Shown piece by piece: positions 29,776 to 39,648 of a stretch of DNA of 64,000 bases. This DNA is from Anaeromyxobacter dehalogenans 2CP-C (GTDB taxonomy: Bacteria; Myxococcota; Myxococcia; Myxococcales; Anaeromyxobacteraceae), in the NCBI RefSeq assembly GCF_000013385.1, contig NC_007760.1, positions 3,384,001-3,448,000 of the forward strand, read 5' to 3'. A model generated the notes under the pieces. The model was not told the origin of the DNA. It ran no database searches and saw only the letters and a program-made list of their open reading frames with translations. A program made the translations under genes and the position numbers. Position 1 is the stretch's first letter; each line of letters opens with the position of its first letter.

Positions 29776-31020
29776 GTGCGCACCGCCCTCCCCGCCGTGC
29801 TCGCCCTCTCGCTCGCCTGCGGAGGGGGCGGCCCCGCTCCCGCGCCGCCGCCCTCCGCCCAGCCGGCACCGGACCCGGCGCCGGTGCCGCCCTCCGCCGC
29901 CCCGTCCGCGGCCCTCACCATCGAGCGGCTGGACGCGGCCGGCGAGTGCGCCGGCCTGGTGCCGGAGGGCGCGCCCGAGCCGGTGCCCATCTCGCGCAGC
30001 GCGCCGGCCGGCGCGACCTGCGGCGCCGCGCTGTCCGACGGAACCGGGCAGGTGGCCGCCTCCGCGCGCGACGGCAGGGGCGCGAGCTGGCAGGTGTTCG
30101 ACGCGGCCGGCGCGCCCGGCGGGACGTTCCGGGCCTGGCCGCTCCTGGCGCAGCCCTCCGGCTGGCTCGGCGGCGTGCAGGACGACGCGGCTCCGGGCGG
30201 CCCGGCGGTGCGCGTCGTCGCCCTCGCCCCCGACGGCGTCCCCGCGCGCGCCGAGACCGTCTCCGGCGACCCGGCGCAGGCGCTGCTCCGCGGCTGGAGC
30301 CTGGCCGGCGATCCCTCCGGCGGCGCGCTCGCGCTGGTGGCAGACACCGCCGTGGCCGGCAACCACTGGAGCATCCTCCACGCGCAGCGCCTCGACGCCG
30401 CCGGCGCGCCGCGCTGGAGCGCTCCGCCCCGCTTCGGCGCGCGCAGCGAGCCCGACGTGACGTTCCTGGTGGGCGGCGTCTCGCGCGGCGGCGAGGCGCT
30501 CGCGGTGTGGCAGCGGTCCGCCTGGGTGGACGTCGCCTGGCTCGGCGGCGACGGCGGCGTGCTCGCCGCCGCCGAGCTGGTGGAGCGCTCGAGCGACCTG
30601 ACGGGCTCGGAGGCGCCGCGGCACGAGCTCGAGCTGGTGCCGCTGCTCGACGGCGCGCTCGCGCTCCGCGCCGACGGCGCGTTCCGGCGCGCCTACCCGC
30701 GGCTCGCGACCGCCAGCGCGCCGCTCCCCGGCTGGCTGGCCGGCCGCGCCGCCTGGACGCTGCGCTTCACCCGCGGCAACGCCGGCTACGCGCTGCTGCC
30801 GCCGCCCGGCGAGGCCGCGGACGACTGCGCCCAGGCGATCGAGCTGCGCGCGCCGTCGGGGCGCCTGTGCGGGCGGATCTGGCTGCGACGACCCGGCGCC
30901 GGCGCCTGCACCACCGGCGCGGTGGACCAGGGCTGGGACGGGACGGTGGCGCAGCAGGACGCGCAGGGGGCCTGCAGCTGGCGCGTCTGGCCGCGGCTCC
31001 TCAGCGCAGCGACGCCATGA
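29776..31020 (+). CDS. Predicted outer-membrane or periplasmic lipoprotein, unknown function
   Basis: 414 residues. Short signal with lipobox LSLAC (Cys at residue 15), then GGGG, a Pro/Ala-rich spacer (about 20-47), then a domain of repeated short beta-type units (for example LDAAGAPRW, LGGDGGVLAAAEL) resembling a beta-propeller-like layout with Trp/Gly turns, and a Cys-containing C-terminus. No family recognised. GTG start; ribosome site weak. The last 20 bp overlap the convergent korB-type gene. Confidence 0.65.
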   Translation: MRTALPAVLALSLACGGGGPAPAPPPSAQPAPDPAPVPPSAAPSAALTIERLDAAGECAGLVPEGAPEPVPISRSAPAGATCGAALSDGTGQVAASARDGRGASWQVFDAAGAPGGTFRAWPLLAQPSGWLGGVQDDAAPGGPAVRVVALAPDGVPARAETVSGDPAQALLRGWSLAGDPSGGALALVADTAVAGNHWSILHAQRLDAAGAPRWSAPPRFGARSEPDVTFLVGGVSRGGEALAVWQRSAWVDVAWLGGDGGVLAAAELVERSSDLTGSEAPRHELELVPLLDGALALRADGAFRRAYPRLATASAPLPGWLAGRAAWTLRFTRGNAGYALLPPPGEAADDCAQAIELRAPSGRLCGRIWLRRPGAGACTTGAVDQGWDGTVAQQDAQGACSWRVWPRLLSAATP

Positions 31021-32050
31021 TCCCCTCGAGCACCGCCGGCGGCGGCCGCACCCGCGCCTCCGGCAGCGTCGCCAGCGGCGCGTCCACCATCCGGAGCTGG
31101 TCCGTCAGCGAGGCCGCCTTCGCGTCCACGAAGAACAGGCCGGTCAGGACCTCGCCGCGCGCGGACGCCTCCATCAGCCGCGCCACCGCGCGGGCGCGGT
31201 CGCGCGGATCGAACCCCTCCTCCAGCTTCCGCAGCCGCAGGTGCGCGCCGTCGTGCAGCTCGACGTCCACCGTGGTGCCGGGGTCGTAGTCCACCGCCAC
31301 CTCCTCGTACGCCGGCACGTACGACAGCTCCTGCAGCGGCGCGTCGTGCTCCTTCACGTAGGCGAACGAGCGCGTCGAGCCCTCGTGGTCGTTGAAGGTG
31401 ACGCAGGGCGAGAGCACGTCGAGCATGGCGGTGCCGCGGTGCGAGATGGCCGCCTTGAGCATGGCCGAGAGCTGGCGCTTGTCGCCGGAGAACGAGCGGC
31501 CGACGAAGGTGGCGCCGAGCTGGATCGCGAGCGCGCAGGTGTCGATGGGCGGCAGCTCGTTCGCGACGCCGCTCTTCAGGCGCGAGCCGACGTCGGCGGT
31601 GGCGGAGAACTGGCCCTTGGTGAGGCCGTACACGCCGTTGTCCTCGATGACGTAGAGGATGGGCAGGTTGCGCCGCATGAGGTGCGCGAACTGCCCGATG
31701 CCGATGGAGGCGGTGTCGCCGTCGCCGGACACGCCCACCCCGACGAGCGTCCGGTTCGCGAGCAGCGCGCCGGTCGCGACCGCCGGCATGCGCCCGTGCA
31801 CGGCGTTGAACGCGTGCGAGCGGCTCATGAAGTAGGCGGGGGTCTTGGACGAGCAGCCGATGCCGGAGAACTTGGCCACCCGCTCCGGCGGGACGCCCAG
31901 GTCGAACATGGCCTCGAGCAGCCGCTCGGAGATGGAGTTGTGGCCGCAGCCGGCGCACAGGGTGGTCTTGCCGCCCTTGTAGTCCGCGAGCGCGAGGCCG
32001 AGGCGGTTCTGCCGCGCGGCGGCGCCGCCGGGGGGAACGGGAGCGGCCAT
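31001..32050 (-). CDS. korB: 2-oxoacid:ferredoxin oxidoreductase, beta subunit
   Basis: 349 residues. Cluster/TPP motifs: LCAGCGHN near residue 31, SGIGCSSKTP near 62 and LSPCVTFND near 208, the Cys set that holds a 4Fe-4S cluster in OFOR beta subunits, and TPP motif GDGDTASIG near 109 ending in EDNGVYGLTKG. With the alpha subunit it oxidises a 2-oxoacid (probably 2-oxoglutarate) to acyl-CoA and CO2 with ferredoxin, or the reverse. It follows the alpha gene directly; ATG 32050 is used, GTG 32056 overlapping the alpha stop is an alternative. Confidence 0.9.
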   Translation of the reverse strand: MAAPVPPGGAAARQNRLGLALADYKGGKTTLCAGCGHNSISERLLEAMFDLGVPPERVAKFSGIGCSSKTPAYFMSRSHAFNAVHGRMPAVATGALLANRTLVGVGVSGDGDTASIGIGQFAHLMRRNLPILYVIEDNGVYGLTKGQFSATADVGSRLKSGVANELPPIDTCALAIQLGATFVGRSFSGDKRQLSAMLKAAISHRGTAMLDVLSPCVTFNDHEGSTRSFAYVKEHDAPLQELSYVPAYEEVAVDYDPGTTVDVELHDGAHLRLRKLEEGFDPRDRARAVARLMEASARGEVLTGLFFVDAKAASLTDQLRMVDAPLATLPEARVRPPPAVLEGIMASLR

Positions 32051-32052
32051 GG

Positions 32053-33891
32053 TCACCTCGCCTCCTTCGCGAGCAGCTCGTCGGTCACCGAGCGCGCGTC
32101 CAGCGGGAGCCCGTGCACGTGGGCGATGCCGCGCAGCCGCGGCACCAGCTCGGTGGGGAGATCCAGCTTCAGCAGCGCGGCGAGCTGGCCGTCGCGGTTC
32201 TGCTCCACCACGTAGACCCGGTCGTGCGCGCGCACGAACGCCTCCACCTCGCGCGAGAACGGGTAGGCGCGGACGCGCAGGTAGTCGGTGTCGAGGCCCG
32301 CCTCGGCCGCGAGCTGCGCGCGCGCCTCCAGGATGGCCGGGTGCGAGGAGCCGTAGGCGACGATGCCCACCGGCGCCTTCCCGCCGCCGTGCCGCTCCGG
32401 CGCCGGAAGGATCGCCCGCGCCCCGTCGAGCTTCCGCGCCAGCCGCGCCATGTTCTCCTCGAACACGGCCGGGCTCTCGCTGTAGGCCGAGGCGTCGTCG
32501 TGGCCGGTGCCGCGGGTGAAGTACGCGGCGCGCGGGTGATCGGTCCCGGGCAGCGTGCGCCAGCCGATCCCGTCGCCGTCCACGTCGCGGTAGCGGGCGA
32601 AGCCGCCGAGGCGGTCGAGGTCCTCCTTCGAGAGCACCTTGCCGCGGTCGAGGGGGCGGTCGGGGTACGGGAACGGGTCCGCCATCCAGTTGTTCATCCC
32701 GAGGTCGAGATCGGTCATCACGAACACCGGGGTCTGCAGCCGCTCGGCGACGTCGAACGCCTCCACGCCCATCGAGAAGCACTCCTCGACGGAGCCCGGG
32801 AACAGCAGCACGTGCTGCGTGTCGCCGTGCGAGAGGAACGCGGTGGAGAGCACGTCCCCCTGCGACGTGCGGGTGGGCAGCCCGGTGGACGGCCCGACGC
32901 GCTGCACGTCGAAGATCACCACCGGGATCTCGGCGTAGTAGGCGAGCCCCACGAACTCGGCCATGAGCGACAGGCCCGGCCCGGCGCTCGCCGTCATGGC
33001 GCGCGCGCCGGCCCAGCCGGCGCCGATGGCCATGCCCACCGCGGCCAGCTCGTCCTCGGCCTGGACGACCGCGTAGGTGGCCCGGCCGTCGGCGTCCACG
33101 CGGTGCTCGCGGAGGTGCCCGATGAGCGTCTCGACGAGCGAGGACGAGGGCGTGATCGGGTACCAGGCCACCACGGTCACGCCGGCGAACAGCGCCCCGA
33201 GCGCCGCCGCCGAGTTCCCGTCCACGATGAGCTTCCCCGCGGTCGCGTCCATGCGCCGGACCGACAGGCGGTCGCGCTTCTCCAGCGCCCCGGCGTGCTC
33301 GAAGCCGGCGCGCGCCGCGGCCACGTTCAGCTCGCGCGCCTTCGCCTTCTGCCCGAAGACGCGCCCGATGGCGCGCTCGACCTCGGCGAGCTCGATGCCG
33401 AGCAGCCGCGCCAGGACGCCCACGTACGCCATGTTCCGGAGGAGCTTGCGGAGCCGGGCCTCGCTCGCGACGGGCGCGACCACCTCGTCGAACGGGACCG
33501 GGTAGAACACCAGGTCGTCGCGCAGCGAGGCGAGGCCGAGCGGCGCGTCGTAGACCACCGCCGCGCCCGGCGAGAGCGCGCGCACGTCCTCGCGCGCGGT
33601 CTCCGGGTTCATCGCCACGAGCAGGTCGATCTCCTTCTTGCGCGCGACCCAGCCGTCCTTCGAGGCCCGGACCGTGTACCAGGTCGGAAGCCCCGCGATG
33701 TTGGAGGGGAACAGGTTCTTGCCCGAGACCGGGATGCCCATCTGGAAGAGCGCGCGCAGCAGGACGGTGTTGGAGCTCTGCGAGCCCGAGCCGTTCGCGG
33801 TGGCGACCTGGATGGAAAAATCGTTGACGAGCGGGGATGCGGCCGCGCGGCCGCCCCCCGCCTTCGCCGCTGCAGTGGTGTGCTCGAGCAT
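32053..33891 (-). CDS. korA: 2-oxoacid:ferredoxin oxidoreductase, fused gamma-alpha subunit
   Basis: 612 residues. The first 190 or so are a gamma domain (IQVATANGSGSQSSNTVLLR near 26). The rest is the alpha subunit: WYPITPSSSLVETL near 237 is the substrate-binding hallmark, and PTRTSQGDVLSTAFLSHGD near 333 is conserved. The gamma-alpha fusion with a two-gene operon is the usual layout for bacterial 2-oxoglutarate/acetate-type OFORs. Substrate cannot be fixed from sequence; 2-oxoglutarate is most likely. ATG 33891 is preceded by ccggagc; the longer frame to 33972 starts with a Pro/Arg-rich unlikely leader. Confidence 0.9.
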   Translation of the reverse strand: MLEHTTAAAKAGGGRAAASPLVNDFSIQVATANGSGSQSSNTVLLRALFQMGIPVSGKNLFPSNIAGLPTWYTVRASKDGWVARKKEIDLLVAMNPETAREDVRALSPGAAVVYDAPLGLASLRDDLVFYPVPFDEVVAPVASEARLRKLLRNMAYVGVLARLLGIELAEVERAIGRVFGQKAKARELNVAAARAGFEHAGALEKRDRLSVRRMDATAGKLIVDGNSAAALGALFAGVTVVAWYPITPSSSLVETLIGHLREHRVDADGRATYAVVQAEDELAAVGMAIGAGWAGARAMTASAGPGLSLMAEFVGLAYYAEIPVVIFDVQRVGPSTGLPTRTSQGDVLSTAFLSHGDTQHVLLFPGSVEECFSMGVEAFDVAERLQTPVFVMTDLDLGMNNWMADPFPYPDRPLDRGKVLSKEDLDRLGGFARYRDVDGDGIGWRTLPGTDHPRAAYFTRGTGHDDASAYSESPAVFEENMARLARKLDGARAILPAPERHGGGKAPVGIVAYGSSHPAILEARAQLAAEAGLDTDYLRVRAYPFSREVEAFVRAHDRVYVVEQNRDGQLAALLKLDLPTELVPRLRGIAHVHGLPLDARSVTDELLAKEAR

Positions 33892-34136
33892 GGCGCTCCG
33901 GGTGCACGAGGGTGACGGACCGGAGATAACGGGGCGCGGCAGCCGCGCCAGCCAGCCCCCGGGTCGGTCCACGTCGGCGCCCCGCGCGGGCGTCCCTTGC
34001 CCGCGTCACGCGTGACCGTGCCGGCCTACTGGCCCCCCGGCCAGGACCCCCGGCGCCCGCTCGACCGGCGCACCGCGTCCGGGCATTCCTGCGCGGCCCC
34101 GTGCCCGCACCTCGCGGGCGGGCCGAGAGGACCACC

Positions 34137-35813
34137 GTGATCCGTTTGCACCTCAGGACCTTCACCTCCCTCGCCTGCGCGCTCGCGCTCGCCGCCTGCT
34201 CGGGCGGCGACGGCGGCAGCCCCTCCGCCGCGATCCCGGCGATCGGCGCGCGCGGCGGCACCGGCCGCACCGGCGCCGGCGGCGCCGGCGGCGCGTTCAT
34301 CGTGTCCGTCACGCCGGGCGGCGGCGCCGTGGTCCACCCCGGCGTCGCGCCGCCCGGGCTCGCGATCCCGACGGTGCCCGCGCCCGACCTGGGCGAGAAC
34401 CCGCGGACCATCGCCGCCGACACGGCGCTCGCGCCGGTCGCGGGTGAGCTCCTGGGCGACGACGGCGCGAACCCGGCGACGGGCCTCTGGGTGAAGGCCG
34501 GGGCGACGCTCACGCTGGATCCGGGCGAGTCCTTCGAGGCGTACGTCGAGGTGAGCGGCGCGATCCGCGTGGACGGCACGATCAGGCCCCCCGTCCTCGA
34601 GGCCGATCAGTCCACCGCGGCGATCTCGCTCCGGGCCGCGGCGCTGCACGTGTCCCCGGGCGGCCGGATCGACGGCACGCCCCCCGACTCGGCCGCCGAC
34701 GGCCTCGCGTCGGGCGGCGTGATGGTGCGCGTCTCGGGCGCCATCGTGAACGCCGGCGCCATCGTCGCGCGCGGCGGCCGCGGCCTGTCCGGCGGCCACG
34801 CCGGCGAGCTGGACCTCGCCACCGCCAATGGACCCGTGGTGAACTCCGGGATCATCGACGGGTCCGGCGGCGAGGGCACCGACGGGTCCGGCGGCTACGC
34901 GATCGCCGCGTCGCTGTGGGGCAACTGGGGCGAGGGCGGCACCTGCGACGCCCACAACACCGGCCGCATCCTCGCGCGCGGCGGCGACGGCACCAGCGGC
35001 GGCGGCGACGGCGGGTACGTGTACCTGTCCGGCTGCAGCGTGGGCGACACGTTCAGCGCCGGCGAGCTGGACGCGTCGGGCGGCGCCGCGACCGTGGACG
35101 GGCCCGGCGGTGGCGCCGCGGCGGTGGACCTCGAGGCCTCCGACGGACGTGCGCTCGCGATCGGCCTGCTGCGGGCGCGCGGCGGGCGCGCGCAGAGCGG
35201 GCCCGGCGGCCCCGGCGGCGCGGTGGACGTGTACGCCACCGGCTCGACCGACGCGGTGCGCGCGGTGGTGCTCGCCCAGCTCGACGCGGGCGGCGGCGAC
35301 GGCACCGTGGGCGGCGACGCCGGCGCGGTGGTGGTGAGGCAGGAGGGCTTCGCCGACGGCGACGTGCGGGTCGAGGTGGGGACCGGCGCGGTGGACGCGA
35401 GCGGCGGCGACGGCGCGGACGGCGGCGGGAACGGCGGCTGGATCGGCGTGGACGGCGCGAGCGTGCCGACGCTGGCGGCGGCCGCGCCGGTGGCCGCGGA
35501 CGGCATCCGGATGGAGGCCGCGCTGCGCGCCGCCGGGGGCGCCGGCGGCGCCGGCGAGGGCGGCGTGGGCGGCCACGTCCAGCTGGCGGGCTCGCAGGTG
35601 GCCTGCGGCGCGGTGACCGTGGACGGCGGCGCGTCGGCCGCGATGGCGGGCGGCATCGGCGGGTCCGTCGAGCTGCTCTCCTCCACCGCGCCGACCCTGG
35701 TCACGGCGCCGCTCACCGCGCGCGGCGGCGCGGGCACGCCGGCCGGCGCTGCCGGCGCGGTGACGATCGACGGCGAGGGGAAGACGCTGGACGGGGGCGT
35801 GTACCGGCCGTAG
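34137..35813 (+). CDS. Glycine-rich repetitive lipoprotein
   Basis: 558 residues. Lipobox LAAC (Cys at residue 20) follows a signal helix. From about residue 140 onward the protein is a run of short, similar units rich in Gly, Ala and Asp (for example SGGEGTDGSGG, GGDGTSGGGDGGY, DASGGDGADGGG) alternating with hydrophobic beta segments such as AIVNAGAIVARGG. This looks like a parallel beta-helix/adhesin-type surface protein; not a known enzyme. No Cys beyond a few. GTG 34137 chosen since gagagg precedes it. Confidence 0.75.
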   Translation: MIRLHLRTFTSLACALALAACSGGDGGSPSAAIPAIGARGGTGRTGAGGAGGAFIVSVTPGGGAVVHPGVAPPGLAIPTVPAPDLGENPRTIAADTALAPVAGELLGDDGANPATGLWVKAGATLTLDPGESFEAYVEVSGAIRVDGTIRPPVLEADQSTAAISLRAAALHVSPGGRIDGTPPDSAADGLASGGVMVRVSGAIVNAGAIVARGGRGLSGGHAGELDLATANGPVVNSGIIDGSGGEGTDGSGGYAIAASLWGNWGEGGTCDAHNTGRILARGGDGTSGGGDGGYVYLSGCSVGDTFSAGELDASGGAATVDGPGGGAAAVDLEASDGRALAIGLLRARGGRAQSGPGGPGGAVDVYATGSTDAVRAVVLAQLDAGGGDGTVGGDAGAVVVRQEGFADGDVRVEVGTGAVDASGGDGADGGGNGGWIGVDGASVPTLAAAAPVAADGIRMEAALRAAGGAGGAGEGGVGGHVQLAGSQVACGAVTVDGGASAAMAGGIGGSVELLSSTAPTLVTAPLTARGGAGTPAGAAGAVTIDGEGKTLDGGVYRP

Positions 35814-35826
35814 TGCACGGACGGGG

Positions 35827-35861
35827 GTGAGGGGCGGCTCCGCGCGGGGGCCGCCCCTCAC
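35827..35861. terminator. Strong hairpin between the lipoprotein and pyc
   Basis: A perfect 12-bp stem (GTGAGGGGCGGC and its complement) with an 11-nt loop lies between two convergent genes, 13 bp after the lipoprotein stop and 30 bp past the pyc stop. It probably terminates both. Confidence 0.65.
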
Positions 35862-35891
35862 GTCTTCACCGGCGCGGCGGGCGGGCGCGCG

Positions 35892-38800
35892 TCAGCCGAG
35901 GACGACGAGCAGGTCCTCCTTCTCGACCTTGTCGCCCTCCTTGAAGCGGACCTCGGCGACGCGGCAGTCGCCCTTCGCCTTGACGTTCGTCTCCATCTTC
36001 ATCGCCTCGGTGACGAGCAGGACCGCGCCGGCCTTCACCTCGTCGCCCGGCTTCACGTTCACCTTCAGCACCTTGCCCGGCATGGGCGCGCCCACGTGCG
36101 CCGGGTTGCCGCGCTCGGCCTTCACGCGGGCCGCGGAGGCCTGCGTGGCCGACTGATCGCGCACGTTGATGGTGCGCCCCTCCCCGTTCAGCTCGAAGAT
36201 CAGGTCGCGGGTGCCGTCCTTCTCGAGCTTGCCGATCGAGACCAGCTTCACGATGAGCGTCTTGCCCGGCTCGATCTCGATGCTGGTCTCCTGGCCCGGC
36301 TCGAGGCCCCAGAAGAACACCGGCGTCGGGACGACCGAGGTGTCGGAGAACGTCTCGCGGTGGCGCGAGAGCTCCGGCCAGACGTTCGGGTAGAGCAGCC
36401 AGGACACGAGCGCCCTGTCGTCCACCGGGTGCCCCACCCGCTCCGCCGCCTTGCGCCGCTCCAGCTCGAGGTCGGCCGGCTCGAGCAGCTCCCCGGGCCG
36501 GCAGGTGATGGGCTCCTGCCCGCGCAGGATGACCTCGCGGAGCCGCTCCGGGAACCCGCCGTGCAGCTGGCCCAGCATGCCGCGGGCGAGCCCCACCACC
36601 GACTCCGGGAACGCGAGGTCGTTCGCCTTCTCGGTGAACAGGTCCTCCGGCTCGAGCCCGTTCTTCACCAGGAACATGGCCATGTCGCCGACGACCTTCG
36701 ACGACGGCGTCACCTTCACGATGTCCCCGAACAGCAGGTTCACCTTCCGGTACATGTCCTTGCACTCCTCCCACCGGTCGAGGAGGCCGAGCCCGGCCAC
36801 CTGCGGCTTGTAGTTGGAGTACTGGCCGCCCGGGATCTCGTGCCGGTAGACCTCGGCGGTCCCGCTCTTGAGCCCCGACTCGAACGGCGCGTACCAGTCC
36901 CGCACCGTCTCCCAGTAGCTCGCGAGCTGCTGCAGCCCGTCGCGATCGAGCTTCGGGTCCCAGGCGCTCCCCTCCAGCACCGCCGCGAGCGAGTTCAGGT
37001 TCGGCTGCGCGGTGAGGCCGGAGAGCGGCGACAGCGCCGCGTCCACCACGTCCACCCCGGCCTTGGTCGCCTCGAGCAGCGTGGCGGAGGCCACGCCGGA
37101 GGTGTCGTGGGTGTGGAGGTGCACCGGCAGGCCCACCGCGTCCTTGAGCGCCTTCACCAGCCTCGCGGCGGCGAACGGCTTCAGCAGGCCCGCCATGTCC
37201 TTCACGGCGAGGAAGTGGGCGCCCATCCGCTCCAGCTCCTTCGCGAGCTTCACGTAGTAGTCGAGCGGGTACTTGTCGCGCCGCGGGTCGTCGATGTCGC
37301 CGGTGTAGCAGACGGCCGCCTCGCAGACCTTGCCCTGCCGGCGCACCGCCTCCATGGCGACCTGCATGCCCCGGGTCCAGTTCAGCGCGTCGAACACGCG
37401 GAACACGTCCACGCCGGAGCGGGCCGCCTCCTCCACGAAGCGCTCGACCACGTTGTCCGGGTAGTTCGTGTAGCCGACCGCGTTCGAGCCGCGGAGCAGC
37501 ATCTGGAACAGGACGTTCGGGATCTCCTTGCGCAGCTTGTGGAGCCGCTCCCACGGGTCCTCGCGCAGGAAGCGCATGGCGACGTCGAAGGTGGCCCCGC
37601 CCCACATCTCCAGCGAGAACAGCCCGGCCCCGAGCACGCTCGTCGCGGGCGCGACGCGGAGCATGTCGTGCGTGCGCACGCGGGTGGCGAGCAGCGACTG
37701 GTGCGCGTCGCGGAGCGTGGTGTCGGTGAACAGCAGCCGCTTCTCGGCGAGCACCCAGCGCGCCAGCCCCTCGGGCCCGCGCTCCAGCAGGATGTCGCGG
37801 GTGCCCTTCGGGCGCGGCCGCGACAGGTCCACCCGGGGCACGCGCGGCTCGCGGATCTCGGCGGGCCGGGTGGCGCGCGACACGCCGGGCGAGCCGTTCA
37901 CGGTCACGTCGGCGAGGTAGCGCAGGAGCTTGGTGCCGCGGTCCTTCCGCTCCGACCGCGCCAGCAGCTCGGGGTGGGCCTCGATGAAGGAGGTGTCGCA
38001 GCGGCCGGTCAGGAACACCGGGTGGCGCATCACGTTCTCGAGGAACGCGATGTTGGTCTTCACCCCGCGTACGCGGAACTCCTGCAGGGAGCGGTCCATG
38101 ACGTGCGCCGCGGCGTCGAGCGTCAGGCCCCAGGTGGTGATCTTCACCAGCAGCGAGTCGTAGTGGGGCGTGATCACCGCGCCGCCGAACGCCGAGCCGG
38201 CGTCGAGCCGGACGCCGAAGCCGCCCGGCGAGCGGTACGCCTTCAGCACGCCGTAGTCGGGCGCGAAGCCGTTCTGCGGGTCCTCGGTGGTGATGCGGCA
38301 CTGCACCGCGAAGCCGCGCCGCTGCACGTCCTGCTGCCGCGCGATGCCGATCTCCGGGTCGGAGAGGCGCTTGCCCTGCGCCACCAGGATCTGCGCCTGC
38401 ACCAGGTTCCGGCCGGTGATGCTCTCGGTGACGGTGTGCTCGACCTGGATGCGCGGGTTGACCTCGATGAAGTAGTGGTGCCCCTGCTGATCGACCAGGA
38501 ACTCCACCGTGCCGGCGTTCCGGTAGCTCACCGACCGCGCGATCTTCAGCGCGTCGCCGCAGATGGCCTCGCGCTGCGCCTCGGTGAGCGCGAGCGACGG
38601 CGCGAACTCGACCACCTTCTGGTGGCGGCGCTGGATGGAGCAGTCGCGCTCGAACAGGTGGACGAGGTTGCCGTGGTGGTCGCCCAGCACCTGGACCTCG
38701 ATGTGCTTGGGGCGCTCGATGTAGCGCTCCAGGAACACCGCCGCGTTGCCGAACGCGGCGCGGGCCTCGCTGCGCGCCGAGACCAGCCCCTCCAGCAGCT

Positions 38801-39338
38801 CCTTCTGGCTGCGCGCCACGCGCATGCCGCGGCCGCCGCCGCCGGCGCTCGCCTTGACGATGATGGGGTAGCCGTGCTGCTTCGCGAAGATGAGCGCCTC
38901 CTCGTCGTGGAGGATGGGCTCGGGGGTGCCGGGGACCACCGGCACGCCGGCGGCCTGCGCGGCCTTGCGCCCGGCCACCTTGTCGCCCAGCTTGCGCTGC
39001 ATCTCGGAGGTCGGGCCGACGAACGCGATGCCGGCCCGCTCGCAGGCCTCGGAGAACTCCGGGTTCTCGGAGAGGAAGCCGTAGCCCGGGTGGATCGCGT
39101 CCACCTCCAGCCGCCTCGCCAGCTCCACGATCTCCTCGATGCCGAGGTAGGCGTCGATGGGCGGCTTGCCCTTGCCGACGAGGTACGCCTCGTCGGCCTT
39201 GTAGCGGTGCAGCGAGAGGCGGTCCTCCTCCGAGTAGATGGCGATGGTCTGGATGCCGAGCTCGGTGCAGGCTCGGAAGATCCGGATCGCGATCTCGCCG
39301 CGGTTCGCGGCCATCACGCGCTTGAACGGGATCGTCAT
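35892..39338 (-). CDS. pyc: Pyruvate carboxylase
   Basis: 1148 residues, typical full-length single-chain PYC. N-terminal biotin carboxylase (MAANRGEIAIRIFRA near residue 9, ATP-grasp GGGGRGMRVA near 165, EVNPRIQVEHTVTE near 290), carboxyltransferase (LLFTDTTLRDAHQSLLATR near 560), allosteric region, then biotin carboxyl carrier with AMKMET, biotinyl Lys1114. It makes oxaloacetate from pyruvate, bicarbonate and ATP, replenishing the TCA cycle. ATG 39338; ccggagcccg precedes it. Downstream is the hairpin at 35827. Confidence 0.97.
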   Translation of the reverse strand: MTIPFKRVMAANRGEIAIRIFRACTELGIQTIAIYSEEDRLSLHRYKADEAYLVGKGKPPIDAYLGIEEIVELARRLEVDAIHPGYGFLSENPEFSEACERAGIAFVGPTSEMQRKLGDKVAGRKAAQAAGVPVVPGTPEPILHDEEALIFAKQHGYPIIVKASAGGGGRGMRVARSQKELLEGLVSARSEARAAFGNAAVFLERYIERPKHIEVQVLGDHHGNLVHLFERDCSIQRRHQKVVEFAPSLALTEAQREAICGDALKIARSVSYRNAGTVEFLVDQQGHHYFIEVNPRIQVEHTVTESITGRNLVQAQILVAQGKRLSDPEIGIARQQDVQRRGFAVQCRITTEDPQNGFAPDYGVLKAYRSPGGFGVRLDAGSAFGGAVITPHYDSLLVKITTWGLTLDAAAHVMDRSLQEFRVRGVKTNIAFLENVMRHPVFLTGRCDTSFIEAHPELLARSERKDRGTKLLRYLADVTVNGSPGVSRATRPAEIREPRVPRVDLSRPRPKGTRDILLERGPEGLARWVLAEKRLLFTDTTLRDAHQSLLATRVRTHDMLRVAPATSVLGAGLFSLEMWGGATFDVAMRFLREDPWERLHKLRKEIPNVLFQMLLRGSNAVGYTNYPDNVVERFVEEAARSGVDVFRVFDALNWTRGMQVAMEAVRRQGKVCEAAVCYTGDIDDPRRDKYPLDYYVKLAKELERMGAHFLAVKDMAGLLKPFAAARLVKALKDAVGLPVHLHTHDTSGVASATLLEATKAGVDVVDAALSPLSGLTAQPNLNSLAAVLEGSAWDPKLDRDGLQQLASYWETVRDWYAPFESGLKSGTAEVYRHEIPGGQYSNYKPQVAGLGLLDRWEECKDMYRKVNLLFGDIVKVTPSSKVVGDMAMFLVKNGLEPEDLFTEKANDLAFPESVVGLARGMLGQLHGGFPERLREVILRGQEPITCRPGELLEPADLELERRKAAERVGHPVDDRALVSWLLYPNVWPELSRHRETFSDTSVVPTPVFFWGLEPGQETSIEIEPGKTLIVKLVSIGKLEKDGTRDLIFELNGEGRTINVRDQSATQASAARVKAERGNPAHVGAPMPGKVLKVNVKPGDEVKAGAVLLVTEAMKMETNVKAKGDCRVAEVRFKEGDKVEKEDLLVVLG

Positions 39339-39648
39339 GTCGGGCTCCGGGACGACGAAGCGGCGCGCGCACGCGGGGCGCGCGCCGTTGGCGAGGTGGA
39401 GAGTCGATGGCGATCGCCGTCCGCTCTGGGGCGGGCGAGGAACGGGGCGTCGAGGATCAAGTCGGGCGTCACGGGCTCGGCTCGGTCCAGCGGTTCGGCG
39501 TCGGGCTGGGAAGTGGAGCACAGCCTGCCGCACCGTGTCGAGGGGGCGCGGCAGGGCGGCGCGTGATTCTCCGGTCGGCGACCGGAGCGGTCCACGAGAC
39601 GGACGGTGAAGCGGCCGCGCCGGGGCCGGCGGCGTCGCGCGCGCTCCG
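39339..39648. other. Intergenic region upstream of pyc
   Basis: About 310 bp between pyc and the first hemerythrin gene on the same strand. It must hold the pyc promoter, which I cannot pinpoint. It also holds an 8-bp hairpin at 39569-39587. No gene is evident; open frames here are GC-driven. Confidence 0.5.
39569..39587 (-). terminator. Hairpin downstream of the hemerythrin pair
   Basis: CTCCGGTC-GGC-GACCGGAG is a perfect 8-bp stem with a 3-nt loop, 61 bp past the stop of the 39649 gene. Position fits termination of the hemerythrin genes before pyc; no U tract follows. Confidence 0.4.
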
